Assembly (NCBI RefSeq): GCF_000516985.1
Contig: NW_006917097.1
Coordinates: forward strand, 434,001-498,000
Origin: Pestalotiopsis fici W106-1
Lineage: Eukaryota; Ascomycota; Sordariomycetes; Amphisphaeriales; Sporocadaceae
Length of the DNA: 64,000 nt
Direction of reading: 5' to 3'
The translations under genes and the position numbers were made by a program. Position 1 is the first letter of the stretch, and each line of letters starts with the position of its first letter. The notes below the pieces were generated by a model. The model saw nothing but the letters and a program-made list of their open reading frames with translations, searched no databases and was not told where the DNA came from. This document shows, piece by piece, positions 1-11,517 of the stretch.

Positions 1-673
1 CACTGTTGCTCTTGGCCGCCTCGGCAATCAAAGCACATCGTTCTGGTAACACGGAAAAACGAACTTTGCGCAGCATTTCGATGATTGTGGTGAGCAGTGC
101 TTTGTTGGGGCTGTCATCTTTGGTCGAACCGTTGAATTTTGACAAATGACCAAAGTAGTAGGCTGCGCGGTATTCCACTTCTGACTGTCTGTCAAACTCT
201 CCCAGAGGCTGGACGCCTGCCCAGCAGACAAGAGTGCGCTTATCCCTCATGACCCGGTGGGCTGGGTGGCTTGCCGCCGAGTAGAGCCCTTCAACGCCAA
301 CCATCCACATAAGATTGCACTTTGGACATTCCACACACCATTCTTTGTCGGGTGCCATGGGCGGAGGCAAGATTAGATTGTTGCTGTTGAACTCGATATC
401 CTCCAACACGTTGAACTTTCCGATATTCGTGCTGTTAGCATTCAGGCCGGCCGTGAGCCCTAGATGTGTGTCGATTTGAGGGATGAATAGCGCGTGTTTC
501 CCAAAGTAGATATCCGTTCTACGCGGCTCCTTTGAATCGTACCAGACTTCGGGGCTGTATTCGCCTTGTGAGTCGCAGTTGTAGCTTTGCAAGCAATCGT
601 GGCAAGTTGTTCGCATGTGCTCGGCACAAACCGGCGCCCTTTCACTGGGCCATAGGGACACCCAGGAAGACAT
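1..673 (-). CDS. Hypothetical Cys-rich protein, 3' end cut off by the window
   Basis: One frame stays open from an ATG at 673 to the window edge, giving at least 224 residues. The ATG has a good context (TCACCATG) and an in-frame TAG lies about 16 codons upstream. The N-terminal part has several cysteines (VCAEH, TCHDC, YNCD) and a later WCVECPKC cluster near residue 112, which could bind a metal. The region after residue 140 ends in a predicted helix (SPNKALLTTIIEMLRKVR) that loosely recalls the N-x-A-E-L helix of fungal RNase H-like proteins, but the acidic catalytic residues cannot be recognised, so I do not assign that function. Codon use looks coding. No introns are needed within the visible part. 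The stop and any C-terminal domain lie outside the window. Confidence 0.5.
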   Translation of the reverse strand, partial: MSSWVSLWPSERAPVCAEHMRTTCHDCLQSYNCDSQGEYSPEVWYDSKEPRRTDIYFGKHALFIPQIDTHLGLTAGLNANSTNIGKFNVLEDIEFNSNNLILPPPMAPDKEWCVECPKCNLMWMVGVEGLYSAASHPAHRVMRDKRTLVCWAGVQPLGEFDRQSEVEYRAAYYFGHLSKFNGSTKDDSPNKALLTTIIEMLRKVRFSVLPERCALIAEAAKSNS

Positions 674-2846
674 GGTGACCGTGATGTCGATCTCTTTCTA
701 ATGGCCGTAATGATATGTATGCCCACTTTGGGTATCAATATCGATGTAGATGCACTGTATAAGGCAATGGCCTGGGGAAAAGAAAATGCGTTGATTCTGG
801 TGCCGTTCAACGACAAAGTGAATTTGGACGAGGAAGTAGTCTTTGCCTTTGTCTTTGTTTTGATAGCTGTTTCCCGTTTCTGTAAAGCATCGAAGGAAGG
901 CTCATTGCAGAAGACAAAGACCGTCACTACTGAATAGACTTGTCTCGCCCCCAATTGACGATTCTCTTGCACAGAAATTCATTTTGGACAATGATGAGCA
1001 GCAATTTCATTGCCATTGGCGCCAGTCACACTTGCTGAATGATAGTCCATTTGTATTTCTTGCCCTCTTATAGAGTGTCTATATCGCGAATAGCTTCAAG
1101 TGAATATTCCCTGCTTAAAGGCTCACAATTTGCATAATTCCACAAAAGTCACGCAAGGGTTCAATGCACACACATGTATAATTCGTGAGGCTCCATACCA
1201 TCATTCGGCTTTCCTAAAAAGTACCCTTCCGGCATCTTCATTGGGCATTGTAATTACTACTAGTACCCGACGTGCTGCATGTCGTCTGAGCGGCTGAGCG
1301 CATCCATGCATGCATTGCATTGCATGCAAGATGTACAAATAACAGACAATACTATTCAGCGGATTATGAACATTGCAATAGTACGACACGTAGCAATCTA
1401 ATCCATCGGGCGCGTGACGATCGAAGCGTGTACCTGAGCACCATGTTACAAAGTACTGTTCCATAGCAAATACTAGCAATTACTACCTAATCTACATTGG
1501 TACCTGGGGATTGGATTGGATCTGGATGGATTCTTGTGAAATGATGCGATTGACGTTAACTGTCAATGGCATGTGCTCGTAGTGTGCTGTGGGGGTGTCA
1601 CTACTTAGCGGAGCGGCCAGAGATGGAACCTTGCATCCCACTACAATAAGCTTGGGCAGAACTGGAACAGCTAGTATACAGAAATCGTGGGGGCGCATTT
1701 GGATCTACAAACGTATTGGACTTCGTACGAACTTCGTATTCTTTCTTTCTTGTGTCTTCTCCTTCCTGCATTTCTCCATATTATATTATTGTACTAGGTA
1801 ATGTTTCAATTACGTACCTTCCTGTCAAGGTACACGTTGTTCAATCTGGTTCAAGTCTCGAAACAATAACTGATGTCCGCATCACGATTGCAAGGATTCA
1901 TTCAACTGGGCTTCTGAAAAGGCCACGGCCCATGGTAAGAGTAACGAGTAATTTTTTTATAGTTTCCTAATCCCTGCCAACATGTATAGAAATAGGTTAA
2001 AGGGGCCGCGGCGGGAAAGTGGACGATGCAGTATGGTACCTATCCGCATGCCAACCACATACGGAATACTACCACGAGACACACAAATATTTGACGCCTT
2101 TCTCGCATACCCATGGCCATGGAAGCCTCTTTCCGAAATCTCGAACTTTCGGCACTCCTGACATCCCTGATCTTCGGGTTCAGGGCTGAAAACTTCCGAA
2201 GGCGGATTGACGAGACGACACGGCATGTCCCCTAGTTGGCAGTTTGTCCTAGCTCACGACAACTTCATGCGACCCGTGAACTCTAAAAACTTTGTTGATA
2301 AAAACAGCTCAAAGCGGCTATTTTATCCCTTATTGGGAATGATATATCGTGTATTGCTGCTACTTGATCCATGGGCAGGTTCAGTTACTCATCCACCAGA
2401 GCAGCGGTCAGAAGATATTGCAAGACTCATTTCCGTCTCGACATGATGGTCCTTTTTTTTTTCCTTCGAAGTCTTTTTACTAGGTACGAATGCTGGGTCA
2501 GTGGATCATTTGGTGATTCTCGGTCGGGCTGTCGGCGGAGCTCCCGCATCTTCGCAATTCCTCTGGCTGCTCCTTGCGCGCGGTGCCCATGTTCCCCTGG
2601 CGTGAGCGAGATCCGGCTCTCGGCAGGGCGGACGACTTCCGTGATTTCAACATCTGTGATTCGACTCTCAACCTACCAGGTACCGTAGGTTGCCATTCTC
2701 GTTGGAGACGCACATGCAAGGCCATGATATGATGCATTGCAGCATTGATTTCTGTTTCAGGCACCGCATTGTCTACTACCCAGGTAAGAAAAGCCAATGC
2801 GGGACGGGACGAGACGACACGACATGACACGCCAGGCCATGCCATG
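674..2846. other. Intergenic, no supported gene
   Basis: This 2.2 kb stretch holds only short open frames on both strands with no recognisable domain, no spliceable coding chain and no repeat of note. It separates the 5' end of the partial gene from the 3' end of the ABM-fold gene. Confidence 0.5.
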
Positions 2847-3206
2847 CTAATCCATCAGCTTGGATTGGTCGAGGAATGCATTCCGATAGATGCTGGCCTC
2901 GCCAGACCTCTCAAAGTACTCAACCTTGGGCTCGACAACCCAGGTGGCCTGCGACTTTGGCCACATGGATGCGTAGTAGGGTTTCGTGAGCTGCTCCTTC
3001 TCGAACCACTCTTTCGATTCATTCCAGACCTCGACGAATCGGAAATGGCCCACGTTCTCAGGGTCCTCCCACACGTCAAAGAAGAGGCACTGGGGCTCGG
3101 CCGCACACGCGTTCCATACCGGCCTATGGGCAGCCTTGAAGTCTTCGATGAGCTCGGGCTTGATGTGTAAAGTGACGAACACGGTCAGCTGTTTGGCCTG
3201 TGCCAT
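2847..3206 (-). CDS. Small ABM-fold (antibiotic biosynthesis monooxygenase-like) protein
   Basis: A single exon encodes 119 residues, the usual length of a one-domain dimeric alpha/beta-barrel (ABM) protein. The pattern LTVFVTLHIKPE at the start, then a helix and FFDVWEDPENVGHF followed by FVEVWNE, is the strand-helix-strand layout of the family. Members act as cofactor-free monooxygenases or small-molecule degrading enzymes, often as dimers; the substrate here is unknown. I chose the ATG at 3206 (MAQAKQL) because the barrel begins directly after it; the upstream in-frame extension to 3335 is Ser/His/Pro-rich and looks non-coding. There is no signal peptide, so the protein is probably cytosolic. 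It lies alone between two gene-poor stretches, upstream of the adenylation-domain gene, and is not clearly linked to it. Confidence 0.75.
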   Translation of the reverse strand: MAQAKQLTVFVTLHIKPELIEDFKAAHRPVWNACAAEPQCLFFDVWEDPENVGHFRFVEVWNESKEWFEKEQLTKPYYASMWPKSQATWVVEPKVEYFERSGEASIYRNAFLDQSKLMD

Positions 3207-4604
3207 TGCGCTTTCGTAGGCGAGTGAGTAAATATGGGTACGGGCGAGATGACTGTGTCTAGGATGAGAGAAAAATTTATTAGCATGGCAAACATGGGTA
3301 GGTAATAAAGATGAAGGGGTGGTGGAAAGGGTCAAGCCTCAACAGGAAGTAGTAGTCATAGGAGGCGGCGGCCGATGGATGGCGGGGTAAATGTATTGTA
3401 CCTGCGGCTTGCTTACCTAGGTGTATGCACCCAATGTACTATGTAGCTGGAGGTGGGCAGGTGGGAGTGAAGGTCAAATCTCAACCAGCGTGTCTGGGCT
3501 CTTTTGGTGGCTTGAGTGGCAGCTTGTAATCTTGGTTCCTTTGTCGATCAACAGTTTTCTCGTCGATTGGAAGTTTCCAGGATGATGTCGTATTCGATCG
3601 ATCCGATTTTATTTGTGCACCGCCGCTACAGAAGTTTGAATACACGGGCACGACGACAGGTGAAGAGGATATGGGGATGGATTTTAGCCCGGAACGCATC
3701 CGCCCTCGCTCATAATGTCGTGTTATTACACTAGCTGGCGGATGTGGGCGGGCGGTGGACAGCGGAACGAACAGTGGAACAATAACTGCCCAGGTGCTAA
3801 TTGACTTTACACTACAGTGATGAATGAGTGGGTGGGCTCGCAAATACCTACTGTTTTTCACAGGTCGGGTGCGGCCCCTAAACCCCCGCTCTCCAATGAA
3901 CCGTAGGTCCTCCAACAGAGGGGAGCGTCTCCAGTGTGGTGTAAATCAGGCACATTACATTATTAGGTAGAGGACGGACATCAATAGTAATAGCAATAAT
4001 ACATGTCGAAATGCGTAGAGACGTCTAGGCGTCTTGTAGATTGATTAGATATCTAATATATTTCTAATGTAGCAAAAGAAATAGTCCCGGCAGAGATCTT
4101 CTCTAGCCAACATGCTCGTGTCGTAAAGCTGCATCTTTGTGCATCTATATATGTCATTTCGCTACGCAAATAAAACAGGAAAAATCAAAATCATTCTGTG
4201 CAAAACTGTGCCAATGTGTAGAGTGTGACCTGAAAGGAAAATGATGCGGGGCATTGTATCATCCCTGGCAGTGGGCAATAGGTATCCCTTCTTCTGCCCG
4301 CTGGAAAAACAATAAAACGACCATCCCAAAGTAACAACAAAGGAGAGGGGTGAGTTGAGAGAGGGAGGAGGAGACGGTGAGAGAGACAAAGAACAAAGAT
4401 GCAAAATCTCCCCAGGGGCTTGTTTCCAATCATCAAGCGAAATGACTTTTTTAAAATGAAATAGAGGGTAGGAGATGGGTATTGAAAGATCCAAATCGAC
4501 AAACGGGGAAGTAGTAGTAGAGTTCCCAGTTTATTGCAGGTGTCGTGTCGTGCCGAGGTGATGTGCTGCTGCATGCAACCAAAAAAATCGGACCCGCTAA
4601 AAAA
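3207..4604. other. Intergenic, no supported gene
   Basis: This holds the ABM gene promoter at its left edge and the 3' flank of the adenylation-domain gene at its right. Reading on past the adenylation gene's stop gives no carrier or reductase domain. A 144-codon frame on the minus strand at 3481-3915 has no recognisable feature. Confidence 0.5.
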
Positions 4605-6472
4605 TCAGTCCACCGACTGCACGATCTCGGTTGTCGCGATAATGGACTCGTACCGTGGCCGCTCGGCTATGGACATCTTCTTCTGGCCCCGACCGTACAC
4701 GGCGTCAATGTCGCTGGCGTACTTCTTTTCTGTCTGCTTTCGGTTCAGGTGGCCTTCGGTGCCCCGGATGAATGAGCCAAATGGCACCGGGATGACGTGG
4801 GTCTGGGGGATGCGCGAGTGCTCTGGCACATCCTCGTTCTGGGGCTCAATCGCCTGCTGCCAAATGTCGGATGCCGCTTCGACTTCCAGCCCTCTGGCGA
4901 GCTCCACCAGCGCCACGGGCTGCTGATCGTATTTGCTCAGGACAATCGACTTTTGCACCTTTTCGAGGTTGTCTATTGCCGTTTCCATGGCCAGGGAGAA
5001 CTCGTTGCCCATTTCCAGGTCGTACAGCCGGCTGACGAACCGCCAAGCGTAACTCGACTTGTTCGGATCCGGATGCGGCGTCCACACCTCTGCAGTGGGC
5101 AGCTCGGGATATGGCGGCCCCGAGGGTGCCTCTGTGATGCCTTGGCCGGCCCAGTAACCAGCGAATTTTTGTGATTGTGGCGTCTGCGTCAGAATGAGCT
5201 CGTATAATGGTAATCTTGACCCGTCTTCGTCGTAGTATTCCAAGTCGCGCTCTTGGAACCTGATGCCGCCCGCCTCCATGTCAAAGTAGTTGTACTCGTA
5301 ATCCTCGGGATCCGCCACGAGGACTGGTGGTGTCAGGCAATCCGCCCCTCCCCAGATATTTTGGAACTTGGTATGCCGCGACCAGATTTCTCCGCCGTAG
5401 TGTGTGACAGTTCCTGTGTTGCTACCTGTTAGTATCTTTCTCTCGCCAAAACACTTGCCAGTCGTATTGACTTACCATTTCCATATGCCATTGAGTCAAA
5501 CTGCTTGATTATCTCCTCCGCGTCTGGCAGCCTCGCAATCACGTCTGCCAAAAAGAATGGGATGAATCCGGTCGTCGCCTTTGATCCTTTGATGATTTCG
5601 CAAACGTCGCTGATTTCCGTTGTCGCACGATGCCTGAATCCAGGCACCAGAATTCCGCCCCCAAAGCCGCCAACAGCCATGGCAATGGCCACAGCAATCG
5701 GGTGAAATGGCGAGGCTATCATAAAGTACCTTACTCCAGGACCGCATTGCCACGTCCAGTGACCACGACCATCTACGTCGGGGAGCTCTGTTTGGTTGTC
5801 GAAGCAAGCCATGCTGGCATGTGTGAAAGTGACGGGCCGCGGGTCGGATGTATTCCCTGACGAGTGACAGACGACTAGTGGCTCAGTCTTTGCCTCCTCC
5901 CAGGTCCTCGTGTATGGATATAATGGTGCAACGTCACTCAGGTCTAGCAAGTCGTCGAGCTCTGGGATTTCGGTCTTGGGCATGGGGTGGTGGTTGACGA
6001 TATCTCTGGCATAGACGCCGCGGGCCAGCATAATCGCTGTACATTGTGTCCGCTCGATCAAGTCGAGGTGTGTCTCTAATGGGTTATGAGGAGAGCTGAA
6101 GAAGACCTTGTGCCCCGTCTTGCAAGCTGCATATGGCAGCATGTAATATCTGATATCTGGGATGCCGAGGTAAATGATGGTGTCAAACTTGTCCGAGCGA
6201 CCAAACGCCTTTTCGATAAAGTGTGCCAGCTTGTTGATGGCGTTTGCAAAGGCGGCGTATGTAATGTCCTCGAAACCTTGCGAAAGATCATAGTCGTCTA
6301 TGGGCAACGAAGCCCATGCTCGGTTGGGATCATCGCGGGCGACCTCGTCGATGATGGCGGGCAGGAGGCGCCGCCCAATCTCTCCGGTGGTTGAGTTGCT
6401 CATGATGGCGATTATCTTCTCGTCTGCAGCTCGTCTTGGTCTTCCTGCCTGGATGTGTTGGCCTTTGGTCAT
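4605..6472 (-). CDS. Free-standing NRPS-like adenylation domain, probably degenerate
   Basis: Two exons (6472-5476 and 5413-4605) are joined across a 62-nt intron (GTAAGT...ACACAG), giving 601 residues. The order of motifs matches the adenylation domain of fungal NRPS-like enzymes, up to a C-terminal FIRGTEGHLNRKQT that corresponds to the FVRT.KGTVQR..T motif. Such domains activate an acid as an acyl-AMP. Full NRPS-like enzymes carry a carrier domain and a reductase or thioesterase afterwards (about 1000 residues); here the protein stops right after the adenylation fold. Key motifs differ: the phosphate loop is SSGNTSDPRP (residues 204-213) instead of TSGTTGLPKP, the usual G.TE is GGAD, the GR.DD region is SRLYD, and the A10 lysine is a glutamate. 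The frame is nevertheless intact. It may be a pseudoenzyme or a gene in decay. Confidence 0.75.
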
Positions 6473-7256
6473 TCACACAAGACCGCATCACATTTTCCCG
6501 CGCGGCATGGCTTAGATAAATGTATGAGGGACAGGTTCATCATTCTTGGCTACAGGGGCCTATAGCGGAGTCTCCATCAACTGGCTTAGTGATGTTCAGG
6601 TTTCAAGCCAAATCCATATTTTCCTCCCCCACGTCGCAACCAGTTGTCCACACGCACCCTGGCATTACGACATGGATCATCTCTCACCTTGTTCTGAGAA
6701 TGGTTCGGGAAGAGGAAGGGAAGGAAAAAAAAATTGTACCAAAGTGGATGATTAGGACCAGAAGGGAAGCCAAGGGTTGGTACTGTCTATCTAATAAACA
6801 CAAAAGTTCTGCAAATGTTCGATATTTTAAGATTGTCATCATCGAATAGTGTAGATCTATTTTCTTCCATCTTTGCTTCCTTGTATATTCTAGAAGAAGA
6901 AAAAAATCAAGGGTCTACACTACTGTAGTACAGAAGAAACGTTTCTCTGGCCTAACTAGTTGACTGACTAGCTACCTAGCAGCGATTCGTAGGATCTCAA
7001 CTGCCGTCGTTTTGTCTATTGGTGTTGCTAATCTGCCGCGAAACTATTCTGGTCCAGTCGTGTCAACCTCGGCCGGCGTCCGCGACGTCCCTTAACCAGG
7101 TTCGGGGGGGTTGGCACGACTTCGCGCTCACTGAGACGCCAGGCGATGGCCAGGGTCGGACCGTGCCGGAAGCCTTCCGGTTAGCATGTTTAGACTCGGG
7201 CCCTTGGATCGACTCAGTTAAACTGTCCTTGGGATATGGCCGGGTGACGGGGTCTT

Positions 7257-7277
7257 CCTCCTCCTCCTCCTCCTCCT
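7257..7277. repeat. (CCT)7 microsatellite
   Basis: Seven uninterrupted CCT triplets in non-coding DNA. Confidence 0.9.
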
Positions 7278-8050
7278 GAAGCCGATCCACTTCTTTCTTG
7301 TTAATCCACGCGACCGTTCCATCGGGTACAATAGCTCTTCTGTATTTTTTCTAGTCGACAGATTCCCTCCCCTCCCCTTCCCCCCTTCGGTCTATCAATA
7401 CCCCTCTCGATAACGGATCCATTTTCCCATATTAATCCAATGATAATTATTAGATTTTTCCTTCTCTTCGGGAACCTGACTGTCGGTATCCGCAAGACGC
7501 TCTAGAGGCCTGGGCCATATTGCCGCACACCGGTCTGCATGGATTATTACTTGCTGTGCAAAAGCGCTGTGCTGTTGTGCTGCACTGTAAAAAACTGCGC
7601 CCTGGCCTGGCGCTGGGAGCGAGCTGATCCGGCTAGATGGCTGGGCTTCTTTGCTGGAGATTTCCAATTCAAGTGATCCAGCTAGACTATTTGAGCAACC
7701 ATGCCAATCTGGGTTAAGATCGCTAATCCCAAGCTTCGTACTCTGCAAAAGCTCAAGGTGAAATCGAATAGTGCATGTTGATCACGATTCATAATCGGGA
7801 TAATTCTATCCGTGCTGCAAAAGAGGAAAACGAAAGACATCACTCATGCACGAATCCCTCCGATATGTTATGCAGAATCGGGGCCTTGCCATGGGTGATT
7901 TACATGTCCAAGTGCCTGACTCGACATCACTCCAGCTATTTGCTCGTTGACGAAAAGCATGATTCAGAGAACTGTTTTATTATTATACTCGTGCTACCAT
8001 TCGTGCCTTTTTATACATGATGTTGCTGGGGTTCTGTGGAAAGCTTCTTC

Positions 8051-8281
8051 GGCACCAAAACCACAGCCCATTATCGCAGCCTGCCGAAAACAAGAGTAAC
8101 ACTTAGGGAAGGAGAAAGCTGTAGTCAATCTTTGACCACTCCTTCTTTTCTGTGCCGTGTTGCCAGACTTCAGCACCAAAATCATTATGCATTCTTGCAG
8201 GCTGTCAAGAACAAGAATGGCACTCAAGTGATGAGAGAACAGTAGTCAATGTGACCTTTCTTCTCGTGTGCCGTAATGCCA
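8051..8281. repeat. Diverged tandem duplication, two units of about 110 bp
   Basis: Unit 1 (8051-8164) and unit 2 (8172-8281) align along their length. Both start with GCACCAAAA, share a GTAGTCAAT core and end with TGCCGT(G/A)(T/A)TGCCA-like sequence. Many differences between them are transitions. A third, weaker copy may lie at about 7930-8010. The repeat is non-coding and sits just downstream of the ankyrin-like gene. Confidence 0.55.
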
Positions 8282-8456
8282 GTCCGTGGCGATTCCCTGA
8301 TCAAATCATAGCCGTGAAGAAAGATAATAAACGAACACCACCCTTGCTGGAAGGCAGTGTGGAAAAGTTGGCTGCTGGGAACTCTTGTAGAAAGATATGC
8401 GACTCCGTTGGATATGACGCTACTGTTCGACTTATTGCATGTCTGGTCCCAAGGCT

Positions 8457-9905
8457 TCAACGTTCCGCCATAAACAACCATAAGCGGTCTAACTTCCACT
8501 TTCCAAAATGAATGGCTTTGTCTGGGCACGCAAAGCCGGCTTTGGCAAGCATTTCAAGGAGTTTGAAATCATGCATTTTGATCGCGCGTACGGTAAGCAG
8601 TTCTCCGTTTGCAGTAGCGTCCACAGGCACAAGCCGCAGCAACTTCTTGACAAACGGGTCCTCTGGGTTGTTCTTCCAAATTGACGACATACTAATGACG
8701 CATTCGCCCTCTGGGATACCACCAGCGTCGATTAGAAGAGAGGCTGCTTCCCATTGACGCTGGCGCATGGCCATGGTTACCAAATTGCGGGTGACACCCG
8801 TAGTCGAGTGTGTTAATGTAGAAGTACCGACCGCTTTGAAGAGCATTCGAATGAGTTTAGGCTCGCTAGTTGTTGTAACTGCGCAATAAAAGGGATGGAT
8901 GCAGATGTTCGTGTATTGCGAGGAAACTTTATGGCCAGAATTAACAAGGTACTCAATGGTGGCAAGAACATCCGTTTCTTTCTGCTCTGTGTCGTCGAGC
9001 CTCCTCCTGTCTTGACAGTTGTGTAGCAAAATTGCACGTCTTGTAAGACCTAGGAATGCGCAGTTGTCTTCTGTTGTGCCCATAGACGCCCCGCGATTGA
9101 TGAGAAACTTGGCCTGGGCATTGTTAGAATGACGCGGCTTGAATGATTTCAGGCTTGAAGGAGGCCAAAAGTTGCAAAAGAAACAGATTAGGAAACTAGA
9201 ATCAAAACTTACTATGTCCGCATTCAGTGCATATGCCACGTGAGACTTGAATCCTGTAGCTGGGTCCTGGCTAATATCTCCTGCTTTATCGGCCAAAACT
9301 TTGACCAAGTCGAAATGACCTCGAAAGCATGCTATATCGAGCAACTGCAAAAAGGGCCCTGGCATGTCAAAGCCAGTGCTCCATCGCACCGGGCGGACCT
9401 TGCCCGGCAAACACTGTTGACGGCCTTTGCTCAGGATTTCGGCAAGTTCGCAACCTTGTCTAAGTGTTCTGGTCACCACCTCATTGGAATCCAAGCCGAT
9501 TTCATCCATGGCCTGGATAGAGGCCTCGAACACGGACGACTTGCCGTACCACACTGCCCACTGGAGAGCCAGGGGCACAAGAGAATCATCTTTCTTTGCC
9601 TCTCTGGCATGGATTCTGTACAGCTCTGGCAGCACCCAGCTTTTCATGCCCTTATTGGTAAGGGCAAGAGCGATTGCATCTCGGAAGGGCAGGAATTGCA
9701 AAACGGCGAAGCCCAATTCTGCCGACAGGGTGGCTTCTAGTTCTAAATACCTATCAGCACAAATGATAGTGACAATTGGTAGAATGCGACACTCACTGGA
9801 GAGGTCGGTTCCGCCATTTTCGGTGCGGACTCGTTTTATCGACTTATTTGGGACTTCACCCCAGGATCCGAACTTTCTCTTGGATGTTTCCCCGAAACTC
9901 GCCAT
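8457..9905 (-). CDS. Ankyrin-repeat protein with F-box-like N-terminus
   Basis: I start at the ATG 9905 (MASFGETS); no ATG lies upstream in frame. Two introns are proposed: 9743-9796 (54 nt, GTGAGT...TTTAG) and 9114-9212 (99 nt, GTAAGT, CTAAC branch, CCCAG). Both are multiples of three, so the frame is also open unspliced. Spliced length is 431 residues. The segment after the first intron (LSAELGFAVLQFLPFRDAIALA) resembles an F-box-like helix pair, and later segments such as LLDIACFRGHFDLVKVLADKAG and AKFLINRGAS are ankyrin-type helices. These proteins usually act as adaptors, possibly recruiting targets to SCF ubiquitin ligases. There is a basic KRKFGS/KRVR stretch near the N-terminus. The second intron is the better supported, because removing it restores an ankyrin repeat; the first is less certain. 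Confidence 0.65.
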   Translation of the reverse strand: MASFGETSKRKFGSWGEVPNKSIKRVRTENGGTDLSSECRILPIVTIICADRYLELEATLSAELGFAVLQFLPFRDAIALALTNKGMKSWVLPELYRIHAREAKKDDSLVPLALQWAVWYGKSSVFEASIQAMDEIGLDSNEVVTRTLRQGCELAEILSKGRQQCLPGKVRPVRWSTGFDMPGPFLQLLDIACFRGHFDLVKVLADKAGDISQDPATGFKSHVAYALNADIVSFDSSFLICFFCNFWPPSSLKSFKPRHSNNAQAKFLINRGASMGTTEDNCAFLGLTRRAILLHNCQDRRRLDDTEQKETDVLATIEYLVNSGHKVSSQYTNICIHPFYCAVTTTSEPKLIRMLFKAVGTSTLTHSTTGVTRNLVTMAMRQRQWEAASLLIDAGGIPEGECVISMSSIWKNNPEDPFVKKLLRLVPVDATANGELLTVRAIKMHDFKLLEMLAKAGFACPDKAIHFGKWKLDRLWLFMAER

Positions 9906-11517
9906 GTTTAACAAGGGAGTTTAGTCGGCACCAAAGGTCTGATAAAAGCCTCATTAAATTTGGGTTGCTCCAATGACAAACGGGGATAGTCGCCACGAAG
10001 GATGTGTCCTGAGTAACTTACGGGCAGTTGTTGTGAGGACTGGGTTGGAGCTACAAGCTTGAGTCTCAAGGCATAGGTTGCGCCAACGATTCTTGATGTG
10101 CACACAAGATGAAAGATCGAAGGATCGGATGATGATATGTTGGGAATCCCAATTGTGGTCTTGCTTGTCCAAGAGCCAGTCGCGCTGACAAGTTTGGGCA
10201 GGATCAAGGTAAATGTATTGCACGCACGGGTGATGATTTGATCAATGGCCACCCCAAGTGCTAACTGTTGCCTCGAATTGTTAAAGTCGCAACGAAAATA
10301 CTAGTTGACGAAAGTACGTGAAGAGTGATCAGTTTCTTTTTTTCTTAAATATCGCTGGGGCTCGATCACTGTAATTGGATTTGCGGCAATCGACAACCTA
10401 GGGAAAGAACCAAAGGAAAGTTTGCAACGGCAAGTCTGGAATTACCGGTACTGCCGAGCGTGGAAAATGTGACGCTCTTGGTGGTATACAATGTTTGACC
10501 AAGCGTCGAGGGAATCTGCGTCAAAGAGGTTGGAAGTTGTAAAGACAACGCCTAGGTTTCCGCGACAGGCTTGAGCCTTGAGCATAGAAAGTGAAAAAGA
10601 ACTAAAGTAAGAAGACCAGGTTCGCGCCTGTTGAGAGATAGCCAGCCTGGTCACCAAGGACCTGGATTTTTGTACAAATGGAATTTTTGGGAATGTGGCA
10701 AATGACTGAATGTGATTGTTGGCCGCGTAATCGCATTTTCTGTGGAAAGAACCTAGAAAAGGTAGCAATTACTGTTTTCTGTGCACAGTAAAGAATTGTG
10801 AATTGCCTACACCCATGATTATTCTTCGCTATTGTTTATTACAACTACCCTGCCACAATCGGAAAACTATCACTTGCACAATCAAAATATTTCCAAAACA
10901 CAACGCCGTGTTGAATTACAACAATAGAAGCTACACCCCACTGGGAAACCGTCTGTGTATTGTTATCACACCTGAAGGCTTTGCCGATTAATAATATCCC
11001 ACATCAACATGGCAAGCGCAATATTTTACATTTTTGTGTTATGATCTACTTACCTAGTCAATCAGAAGACACACATACTTGATAGTCTCATAGTTACCAT
11101 GACATCCAGGGGAAACGAATTGTAGGCTCAATTTAAACATCTCTGCCTTGTTTATGCACTGAGCAAAATCTTTTGCATGCTCATGACATAAATGTCAGAG
11201 CGATCATTATAGGAAATCCAATCAACCCACATCTTAATACACCAAGATGTTTTCGGTCAAAGTTGTAGCTCAATGTTCAGCTGTCATCAAAACCAAAAAC
11301 TACCATATACAAAATGGATTACACAAATGATATTCATCTAGTACAGAGGAGCACCTATAGGTTGGAGCTTGGCACGCGTTTGACGGAATCGGAGGTTTCT
11401 GGTGGGCTTACCTCCGCTAACCCCGAGATCTGACATAACGTCTTGAATCTTCCAGGAATCAAGCTTGGATCAAAGCTCGTGTTTTAGACGAACAATCAAA
11501 ACAATTTCGGCAACACC
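9906..11517. other. Intergenic, moderately AT-rich, no supported gene
   Basis: This is the divergent spacer between the ankyrin gene (minus) and the regulator gene (plus). Short frames are present on both strands but none shows a domain or a consistent splice chain. The part from about 10800 to 11350 is richer in A and T. Confidence 0.5.

Larger units (their letters stand above)
6473..8456. other. Intergenic with a triplet repeat and a diverged tandem duplication
   Basis: This 2 kb stretch is the promoter side of the adenylation gene and the 3' flank of the ankyrin gene. Apart from a (CCT)7 run and the duplicated segment listed separately, I see no coding chain. Confidence 0.5.

Noticed and set aside
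701..937. 78-codon plus-strand frame next to the partial gene
   Set aside because: It has no recognisable domain, no good upstream context and only average codon use.
3481..3915. 144-codon minus-strand frame
   Set aside because: Its composition is irregular, with no domain and no spliceable extension.
4605..6472. A full NRPS-like synthetase or biosynthetic cluster around the adenylation domain
   Set aside because: No carrier, reductase, thioesterase, PKS or tailoring genes lie next to it.
9743..9796. Reading the ankyrin gene as intronless
   Set aside because: The frame is open, but GTGAGT...TTTAG ends and a better F-box-like segment after removal favour an intron; kept as less certain.
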